Source: Isotricha intestinalis (Eukaryota > Ciliophora > Litostomatea > Vestibuliferida > Isotrichidae). From it: a stretch of DNA of 10,450 bases. The stretch spans positions 1 to 10,450 of the forward strand of contig JAJJLU010001077.1 in assembly GCA_023807065.1 (NCBI GenBank), read 5' to 3'. The notes under the pieces were generated by a model. It did not search any database and was not told the DNA's origin. It saw nothing but the letters and a program-made list of their open reading frames with translations. The translations under genes were made by a program, and so were the position numbers. Shown piece after piece: positions 1 through 7,300 of this stretch (within the stretch, counting starts at the first letter, position 1; each line of letters begins with the position of its first letter).

Positions 1-34
1 CCCCAATCCCCAATCCCCAATCCCCAATCCCCAA
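1..34. repeat. Telomeric repeat tract, (CCCCAAT)n
   Basis: Four exact copies of the 7-mer CCCCAAT are followed by a fifth CCCCAA that runs into AT-rich unique sequence. The tract sits at the very left edge with the C-rich strand reading 5' to 3' inward, as expected for a left chromosome end; the complementary G-strand repeat is ATTGGGG. It differs by one added T from the Tetrahymena-type CCCCAA repeat. No other C-rich tract of this kind occurs in this AT-rich window, so this is a true end or an end capped in assembly. The tract is short because the contig stops here or because macronuclear telomeres are short. Confidence 0.9.
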
Positions 35-502
35 AATATTCATAAAATAATATGTTAGAAAATATGATTTATTTTGAATATATTATGATAATTATTTTTT
101 CAAATATTTTTATTATTATTAAATATGTTATAAACTTGCTATTCTTTTATTCACTTATTCTAAAAAAGCCCTAATAAACTTTGAATGAAAAAGTTAAAAT
201 TATTATTTTATTTATAAATAATTAAAAATAATTTTGCTGTTAATTTTATCAAATTATTGTGAAAAGAAAAATAATTGATTTATATTTTTTTTAAAGATAA
301 AAATTACATTTAAATTAATTTTTTCAGAAATATATTTCTATAGGAAGGGTATTAGATATTAAATAAAAAGATTAATATTTAAAAATTTCAATAATATTTT
401 ATTTTAAACTTGATTAATTTAAATCTTTAAGGTTTTAAGGATAAATTTTATAGATGAATTGTTTTCAAAAATTCAAAAAAATTTAATTATTTATTTAAAA
501 AA
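35..502. other. Subtelomeric AT-rich region without a recognisable gene
   Basis: This stretch between the telomere and the first start codon is almost pure A/T with frequent stops in all frames. I see no tandem subtelomeric repeat, no transposon ends and no RNA gene. The last 80 or so bases before the ATG at 503 are A-rich and presumably hold the promoter and 5' UTR of the p24-like gene, but no specific element can be assigned. A short GC-containing patch near 166-173 (AAGCCCTA) is a partial reverse-complement match to a motif shared by the next two intergenic regions. Confidence 0.6.
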
Positions 503-1318
503 ATGAAGAAATTCACATTTATAATATATATATTTTTAATCTCATATATTTTATCAAAAAAAAAAACTCCAGTAAAAAAAACAGAGCAACAAATAAGAGA
601 AGAAAGAAGAAGACAAGAAGAAGAAAGAAGAAGACAAGAAGAAGAAAGAAAAAGACAAGAAGAAGAAAGAAAAAAAAAAGAACAAGAAAGAAAAAAACAA
701 GAAGAAGAAAGACGTAGAATAGAAAAAGAAGAATTAAAATTAGATTTTGAAAAAAAATTATCTAAATATCATTCTTCTGAATTAATGACAATAAATTTAA
801 AAGCAAATGAAGGAGAATATTTTTATGAAGAAATAAAGTATAAAACTAAAATTGAAATTGCTATATTTACAAATAACCAAGAACAGCAATTTAATTTAGT
901 TATTTCAGGTCCAGAAAAAAATAATAATAAAGGAAAACAGATTTTTAATATAATTGATAAAGGATATTTTTTAAAAATATTTGAAATAAATGAAGTTGGA
1001 ATTTATGAATTTTTTATTCAAAGTTTAAATCAAGAATGTGTTATTTCTTTTGGTTTAAAATATGAAAAAATTGAAGATAATGCCTTAGAAGGAAAATCAA
1101 TGGATTTATTAAGTCAAAAATTAAATAATATAAAAGATAAAATGAATATTTTAACTATTAAACAAAGTTTAGTCGTTAAAAGAACAGAAAGTCATAATCA
1201 TAGTGTTAAACAACATAATAAAAGTATTATTTTTTTCGCAATTATTGAAGTAATTACTATTGCACTTATTTTTATCTTTCAAATATGTTATATTAAGAAA
1301 TTGCTCAATAAATTTTAA
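503..1318 (+). CDS. p24/TMED-family GOLD-domain membrane protein with an inserted charged helix
   Basis: Likely a type I membrane cargo receptor of the p24 (emp24/TMED) family, which cycles between ER and Golgi in COPII and COPI vesicles. Residues 1-18 form a hydrophobic signal peptide. Residues 19-90 are a Lys/Arg/Glu/Gln-rich helix with six heptads of the EERRRQE type at 33-74. Residues about 93-190 match a GOLD beta-sandwich: INLKANEGEYFYEEI at the start, a GYF then IYEFF pattern in the middle, and VISFGL near the end. A predicted coil (199-240) leads to one transmembrane helix (about 241-264) and the short tail KKLLNKF. The usual p24 order is kept, but GOLD normally follows the signal peptide directly. 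The two GOLD cysteines expected near positions 106 and 171 are Tyr and Phe, and the usual di-Phe in the tail is absent. The ATG follows an A-rich stretch and the stop is TAA. It is the gene nearest the telomere. Family assignment is from pattern recognition. Confidence 0.8.
   Translation: MKKFTFIIYIFLISYILSKKKTPVKKTEQQIREERRRQEEERRRQEEERKRQEEERKKKEQERKKQEEERRRIEKEELKLDFEKKLSKYHSSELMTINLKANEGEYFYEEIKYKTKIEIAIFTNNQEQQFNLVISGPEKNNNKGKQIFNIIDKGYFLKIFEINEVGIYEFFIQSLNQECVISFGLKYEKIEDNALEGKSMDLLSQKLNNIKDKMNILTIKQSLVVKRTESHNHSVKQHNKSIIFFAIIEVITIALIFIFQICYIKKLLNKF
599..724 (+). repeat. Six 21-bp repeats encoding a charged heptad helix
   Basis: Six tandem 21-base units encode residues 33-74 of the p24-like protein, each close to E-E-R-R-R-Q-E. 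The plus strand is almost entirely purine here, with single C bases in the CAA codons. The first copies are nearly identical at DNA level and the last ones diverge towards Lys codons, as expected from unit duplication followed by drift. The protein should form a stable single alpha helix or coiled coil in the ER lumen. Confidence 0.85.
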
Positions 1319-1464
1319 AGATAAAAATTATATTATAATTATAATATTATGATTTTAAATTTTTTTAAATTTTAAATTTTTCCTTTTTTAAATAATAAAT
1401 AAATTTATGGAAGTTAATTTTAATGAATGTATAATAATATAATTAGAATAAGAGTATTTTCTTT

Positions 1465-1552
1465 GATAAGGTGAAAGTCTTTAAATTATTTTATTTATTA
1501 ATTTTTTCAAAAAGATAAAAATTTTGAAAATAATGACTTTTTTATCCTTATT
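1465..1552. repeat. Nested inverted repeats, possible long hairpin
   Basis: Three inverted pairs are nested around one centre. ATAAGG (1466-1471) pairs with CCTTAT (1546-1551), AAAGTC (1474-1479) with GACTTT (1535-1540), and TTTTCAAAA (1504-1512) with TTTTGAAAA (1522-1530). The outer two stems contain G and C and are separated by small internal loops of 2 and 5 bases. The inner stem is simple AT sequence and is weak evidence. It could be a structured RNA element or chance pairing; it overlaps the possible decayed coding segment. Confidence 0.25.
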
Positions 1553-1746
1553 CCAAAAGAAGATATTAGTGAATCAAAACCAAAGAAAAAAATAGTATAG
1601 AATTAACTATTTTACAAACAATATTTATTCAGATTTTTACCTGATTTTTTGAAATTAAGTTTAATTAATTAGATTTTAACTATTATAAGAATTTTTCGAA
1701 TTTTATTAAAGAAATAAATTAATAAAGAATTAAATTATTTGAATGC

Positions 1747-1757
1747 ATAAAGGGCTT
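1747..1757 (+). other. Shared intergenic 11-mer ATAAAGGGCTT, copy 1
   Basis: ATAAAGGGCTT occurs here and again, exactly, in the next intergenic region. Four consecutive G/C bases are uncommon in noncoding DNA of this composition. The copy lies about 390 bases upstream of the COG8-like start. It resembles a TATA-type box followed by GGGC, but no transcript start can be placed. Confidence 0.25.
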
Positions 1758-2148
1758 TATATTTTACTTTAATTTTCTTTTACTCATAACATTTAGAAAC
1801 TAATTTTTATGCTCCTATCTTATTTAATGGGAATTTGTAAACTTTTTAAATTTTATTTATTGAAATAATATTCATTAATAATTGAGTACTATTAAAGTTC
1901 TAAATAAAAAATAATATATTTATTTAATTTTTATTTTTATTTCCATTTATTTTAATCATTAATCCAATTTAAAAAAAGTTTAAACTAATATATTGAAATA
2001 TTCAATCTTATATTATTCAATAAAAGTTAATTAAGGATGATTTTCAGGGCATAAATAAGAATTGATTAAATGATAATGGTTAATAAAAAGTATAAATTTA
2101 ATTATTATTTTAAATATTATTTATTTATTTTTATTTAAATTTATTTTA

Positions 2149-3690
2149 ATGGAATTATCTGTATCTAATGATTTTTTAAGTTTATTTCTTCCAGAACAAT
2201 CTGAATTTAAAACAGAAGAAATTTTAGAAGAGTTTAAAATTTATATTTTTAAATTAATGAATATTACAGTTGATTCTCTAATCCAAGAACAAATTAATAA
2301 TGATTTTGAAAATTCAGAATTAAAAAAAAAGTATAAGCAATTCTTTTCCGAAAAAATTGAATTAGTTTTAAATATATATAAATTATATGAGCAAATAATA
2401 GATAAAACTAATGTTATAAAAGGGTCTCTTTCAGAAAATGTTAAAATAATTGAAAAAAATAAATTATATTTTGACCCAAAAAACATTAATAAAGGAGTTG
2501 AAAATATAATTAATGATATTCAAATGAATAAGCTTTTAATAAAAGACTTTAATTCTAACGCTCAAGATAATATTATTAATTTACTTTCAATACCTTATTA
2601 TATGATTGAATGTTTTAAAAATAAAGAATATGATTTATATTTAGAATATTATAATTATGGATTATTATTTTTTAAAGAACAAAAATTATTATTAAATATA
2701 AAAAATTGTATTCAATATGTTCATGAAATGATTATAAAATTAATTAAGAGTTTAATTAGTATTAATTTTTCTTTAAACATCTCTAGTGAAATGCTTTTTA
2801 CAATTTTAAATTTAAAAATTAATCCAATATTTGATGATTTTTTTGATGAAAATATAAAAGACCAAATTAGAGATTTAAGTGTTTATTTATATGAGATTGA
2901 TTTATATATGATTGATAAAAAAACAAATTTTACTTTAGAAATTTTAAATTATTATTGTGAAAAATTTAATTTAATTCTTAAGACATCTCTTCAAAATAAA
3001 TTAATTTATGAAAAAATTTATAGAACTATCTTTGAATTATATTTATTAAATATAATAAAAGAAATATTAGAAAAAAATAATTATAATATAATAAGAAATA
3101 AAATTATAGATTTTATAACTCAAATTGAATTATTTAAATATTCCCCTATAAATTATAATGAAACAGATGAAATAATGAAAAAATATTTTTTTAATTCTTT
3201 AGATAAATACATTTCAAATAATGAAACATATATATCTAATTATATTTCATCTTTTTCAGACACAAAAAAATTTCTTTCTTCTTTCATACCACAAAATATG
3301 GTCAATAATAATTCAAATGAATTAAAATTTGAAATTTGTTTAGTTATATATAATAATTTAATTTATATTAATAATTTTATTGTCGAAGAAAATTTTATAA
3401 GATATAAAGATAAAATGATGGTAATTGAAAATATTGTTAAACATTGCAATAATATTTTGAAGACTTTAAATTCATTTTTTAATAGTCATCTGCTTATTTT
3501 CAATTTGAATTCTGAAATTATTAATACTTATAATGAATTTAAAGATATTATTCTTGATAAAATTCTTATTCCTTTTTTAAAAGATATTTTTTCATTTTTT
3601 CAAATTTCAAATGAAATGGATATAACAAAAGAAATAGAAGAATATGAAAATTTTAAATCGATAAATACTTTTGAAGAAGATTTATTTTAA
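2149..3690 (+). CDS. COG8: Probable conserved oligomeric Golgi complex subunit 8 (COG8/Dor1)
   Basis: Likely the COG8 subunit of the COG tethering complex, which captures retrograde vesicles at Golgi membranes and belongs to the CATCHR family of helical rod proteins. The 513-residue protein is predicted to be almost all helical, with no signal peptide or membrane helix. The best match to my knowledge of COG8 lies at about 145-225: LLSIPYYMIECFKNKEYDLY corresponds to the COG8 stretch in which a LELP-type motif is followed by a Cys and an NGYYEEALEL-like segment. It is followed by a helix with two basic positions and a segment like the conserved LRVIGYL (here MLFTILNL, 215-222). The N-terminal coil at about 55-110 also fits. 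The protein is somewhat shorter than human or yeast COG8 (about 600 residues), mostly at the C-terminus. The ATG at 2149 is the first in the open frame and the stop is TAA. Another CATCHR subunit is the main alternative. Confidence 0.65.
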   Translation: MELSVSNDFLSLFLPEQSEFKTEEILEEFKIYIFKLMNITVDSLIQEQINNDFENSELKKKYKQFFSEKIELVLNIYKLYEQIIDKTNVIKGSLSENVKIIEKNKLYFDPKNINKGVENIINDIQMNKLLIKDFNSNAQDNIINLLSIPYYMIECFKNKEYDLYLEYYNYGLLFFKEQKLLLNIKNCIQYVHEMIIKLIKSLISINFSLNISSEMLFTILNLKINPIFDDFFDENIKDQIRDLSVYLYEIDLYMIDKKTNFTLEILNYYCEKFNLILKTSLQNKLIYEKIYRTIFELYLLNIIKEILEKNNYNIIRNKIIDFITQIELFKYSPINYNETDEIMKKYFFNSLDKYISNNETYISNYISSFSDTKKFLSSFIPQNMVNNNSNELKFEICLVIYNNLIYINNFIVEENFIRYKDKMMVIENIVKHCNNILKTLNSFFNSHLLIFNLNSEIINTYNEFKDIILDKILIPFLKDIFSFFQISNEMDITKEIEEYENFKSINTFEEDLF

Positions 3691-4301
3691 ACAGAATAAA
3701 TCATTTAATTTAATTATTTTATATATTAAATTTTCATTATTTAAATCTTATTATTAATTTTTTGATTTTTAATTTTGTTCAATTATTACTCAAATTAATT
3801 AACTTGTTTTAATAATATTTCCGAGCAAAATATAAAGGGCTTATCTTATAAATAATATATGATGGAAAAAGATACAATTGAGGAATTGATATGATAATGA
3901 TAGATATAAAAAATAATTAATTTAATTTTGAAAAAATTCAATGAGTCTTACAAGATAAAATTATATATTTTATTAGAAAAAATTATTCAAAAATTTTTAA
4001 ATAGAAAAATCTTTTCTCAAATAAATCAGAAAAATAAATACAATAATCCATAAATATTTAAAAAATAGGAGAATAGAGGTAATTATTTAGTAAAGAAGAG
4101 AACAATAAAATCAATTAAATTTTATTTAATTTAAAATGAAGATTATTAATTTCACATTAAAAAATAATATTAATCTTGTTTATAAATAAATATTATTAAA
4201 AAAATAAATTAAAAAGAAAAAAATATTATTAAAATTTGTAACACAAAAATATAAAAATAATAGTTCCATTTTAATTTAAAAATGATTATTTTTTAATCCT
4301 T
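3691..4301. other. Intergenic region between convergent genes
   Basis: These 611 bases separate the ends of the COG8-like gene and the minus-strand otubain-like gene, so they should hold two 3' UTRs and polyadenylation sites. No gene is supported. The longest plausible open stretch on the plus strand, 3910-4050, reads partly like protein but lacks a start codon and is no longer than expected by chance in a region of this size. An 11-mer shared with the previous intergenic region lies at 3832-3842. No transfer RNA or other structured RNA was recognised. Confidence 0.6.
3832..3842 (+). other. Shared intergenic 11-mer ATAAAGGGCTT, copy 2
   Basis: This is an exact second copy of the 11-mer at 1747-1757, here preceded by T to give TATAAAGGGCTT. 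It lies 142 bases past the stop of the COG8-like gene and far from the otubain-like gene's stop. Its position relative to genes differs between the two copies, so a promoter role is unproven. A noncoding RNA promoter or 3'-end signal are alternatives. Confidence 0.25.
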
Positions 4302-7300
4302 TTAGAAAACATTACAACATGCATTATCATCTTTATCTTTTTTTTTTCTTTTTATACCCTCATTAAAATCTTCTTCATTAAATTCTTCGTTTTCTTCTTC
4401 TGAATTTATAATATTTTTTAATTTTTTAGGGATTTTAATTAAATGCTTATTATTACATATATTACAGTCAACAAAAAAGTTTTCACTCTCTTTATCAATC
4501 TCTCCTTGTTTTATTTTTGATTTAATTAAATTTGTTAATTCTTTAAAACAATTTCTGCATAATATATGTTTTTCTTGAGTACAATTAAAATCTTTTATTT
4601 CATTATCTTTAATAATTTCAACATTAATATAACTTCCTTTATTATTTCTTTTTTTATCAGAATGAAGACACCTCATACAATATTTTAAACAATAATCTTT
4701 CAATCTTTGATTAGCTTTTGTTTTATAATTTTCAATTTCATCATTATTATATAACAATAAAATAGCGTTATCAACTTCAAATGGATTTCCACAAGCACAT
4801 AAAGAAGGTTTCTTTCTAGATTTTTTTTTTTCAAAATTACATAAAATTATTAAATCACTTGTATCTTTCATTATTGTTTCCCCAATACAGTTTCTACATA
4901 ATCTACATCCACAAATTAAATTTATAAATTCATCTTTTGATTCATATACATTTCCACATAATAAGCAAGAATTTATCATCAAATATATTAATTGAGATTT
5001 TATTGTTGAAGATTCACCAAATAAATATTTAAATTCTGGATTTGATAATTTCAAATAATTATTTTTATTAGAATCTGTTAATTCAATATCTCTTAAATAA
5101 TATTCTGGATAATTAAAATTATCTTTTATTATGTTTTTGATTCTATTTGTTATTACTTTATTGATATTTTCAATTAAACAATTATTACATATTGGAAATT
5201 CTTTTTTTATTCTATCTAAAGTGATTTCCATCGATTGTTTCTTACATTGTTCACATACAATCTCATCACAAAATAATTGAATACAATCTTTATCGTTTTC
5301 CAAAAAATCTACAACTTCATATAATAAATCATTCTTATATGTATTATATAATGAGTAAGTATAAGCAATTTGGTATTTTTGCTGTGAATAAATTAATTCA
5401 ATACATAATCCATTTTGGAATGGAGAATTATCATGTATTAATTGAGTCTTATTAAAACCTTCATTAACATATAATTTTAAATTTACATTAAAAGTTAAAG
5501 GAGTTATTAAAAATATAAAATAATCAGGATCAGTTTGCATCATTTTTACTTTTTGCTCTAAATAAAATAAGTAATTAAATGTTGTTAAATTTTTATCAAA
5601 ATATTTTTTTGGTATTATATCATTTGAAATTAATTCTCCTATATTAAATAAATTATGATTTTCTTGGATGAATTTTTCTAATTTCACTTTCATATATTTT
5701 ATCATTGTTTGACAGAAATTATCATTTGAAGAAAAAGCTCTATTTATAGTTAAAATTGCTGAATTAATATCTTCTTTTTGAACATTTGATAAAATTATTC
5801 CTAAAATCACTAATACTTCATTTTTTTTAATTTCCGGATTTCTTTCTTTAAAAGGCTTCATTATTTCAGATGAAATGAAATATATTATTTGTTTTAATTC
5901 AAGAATATTTCTAAAGAGAATTATTTTTTCTAAATAACTAAACATAAAACATCTAAAATAACTATCCCCATCATTTTTAGCATTTCTAAAAAAAGCAATT
6001 TCATTCCAAATATTTTTATAAATAGATTTATAACAAGGAGAAATATTATAAATAAAACTTTTAATATAATAATCTGAATCATCATATTTAATTAATGATT
6101 CTTTTATTTGATCAATAATATTTTCATCATTTTTTTGAATTTCATTTAACTCATCATTAACTTGAAACGTTAAAATTTCTTCTTCTAATTTTGATGGAGG
6201 TTTTAAGGAATTTATATCATTTAATTTTGAAATTTTTAATAAAGAATAAAAAAGATCTTTAATGAAATTATCTTTTTTATTTTCATTCAATTCTTCATTT
6301 AGTTCATTTAAATTATGTGGTTTATCTATTTTATCTAATTTATATATATCTATAACTTGATAATTTTGTAAGTTTTCATTCTTTCTATTATTATTGATAT
6401 AGTCATTTATATTTTTATTATTTTGAGGTTTATTTGATATAAAATTCCCATCGTTAAAATCATTTTCAAAATCAACTTTAAAATCATTTTCAAAATTGTG
6501 AAAATCCAAATTCTGATTATTTTGATATTGAGGGATATTATTTTGATTAGAGATTATATTATTATTATTTTGAAAATTATTTAAATTATTATTATTTAAA
6601 GGAATATCATTATTTTTATTATTATTATTTTTTTTTTCTTGTGTGTTTTGAAATAAATCAAAATCATCTAAAGGATTAACCGCAGGATATTGATTTTTAA
6701 TATTTTCATTATGATTATTTATAGGATTTTGGTTTTCTTCTGTGAATTGTATTTTTCCAATTATATTATCAAAATCTATTTGTTTGTTTTTTTCAACAAC
6801 ATTATTTATATCATTTTGCAAATGTTTATTATCATTATTTTCAATGTTTAAATTATTATTCATTTCAATATTATTATTTTGATTATCATTATTTTGCTCA
6901 TTTAAATTCTGATTATTTTGGATATTTGAGTTCTGAGAATTTATATTTTTCTTAGAAAAATCAAACAAATCAAAATTAGAATTATTTGTATTATTAAATT
7001 GGTAATTTTTAATATTACCTTCATTATTAATATTTTGTACATTATTATTATTATTATTTTGAATATCATTATTAATATTTTGTATATTATTATTATTATT
7101 ATTTTGAATATCATTATTAATATTTTGTACATTATTATTATTATTATTTTGAATTTCATTATTAATATTTTGTACATTATTATTATTATTATTTTGTATA
7201 TTATTATTATTATTTTGATTGAAATAAAGTTCAAAAGAATTATTTTTATCATTATGTACATTCTCATTTTGAATATTACCTATTTTAGATTGGACATTCA

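Larger units (their letters stand above)
1319..2148. other. Intergenic region, possibly holding a decayed coding segment
   Basis: No intact gene was found in these 830 bases. Between about 1502 and 1840 short pieces read like protein: in one frame 1502-1597 gives ...PKEDISESKPKKKIV then TAG, and in another frame 1588-1641 gives NSIELTILQTIFIQIFT then TGA. The two frames would join if the A7 run at 1586-1592 had one more A. Further short pieces (1726-1800; 1790-1837 with ETNFYAPILFNGNL) follow. Stops occur about as often as chance predicts in such AT-rich DNA, so this may be a relic or noise. The last 150 bases before 2149 are nearly pure A/T and probably hold the promoter of the COG8-like gene. 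Confidence 0.4.

Noticed and set aside
1642..1803. TAA and TGA read as sense codons (ciliate-type code) to make one long gene in the first gap
   Set aside because: The four large genes contain no internal TAA, TAG or TGA and use CAA for Gln, so a recoded stop is not supported.
2031..2080. Possible C/D box snoRNA around GGATGATTTT
   Set aside because: The C box is imperfect and no clear D box or terminal stem pairs with it.
2241..2486. Minus-strand open frame of 81 codons inside the COG8-like gene
   Set aside because: It is antisense to a well-supported coding region and its composition follows from the complementary codons.
3859..3897. Mini open frame MMEKDTIEELI after the TATAAAGGGC motif
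   Set aside because: Only 11 codons, and no downstream continuation.
3843..3960. U6-like snRNA after the TATA-like motif (GATACAATTGAGG)
   Set aside because: Only GATACA matches; the conserved ACAGAGA-type and downstream U6 elements are missing.
3910..4053. Plus-strand open stretch of about 47 codons between the convergent genes
   Set aside because: It has no ATG, no recognisable similarity, and such a length is expected by chance among all frames of this region.
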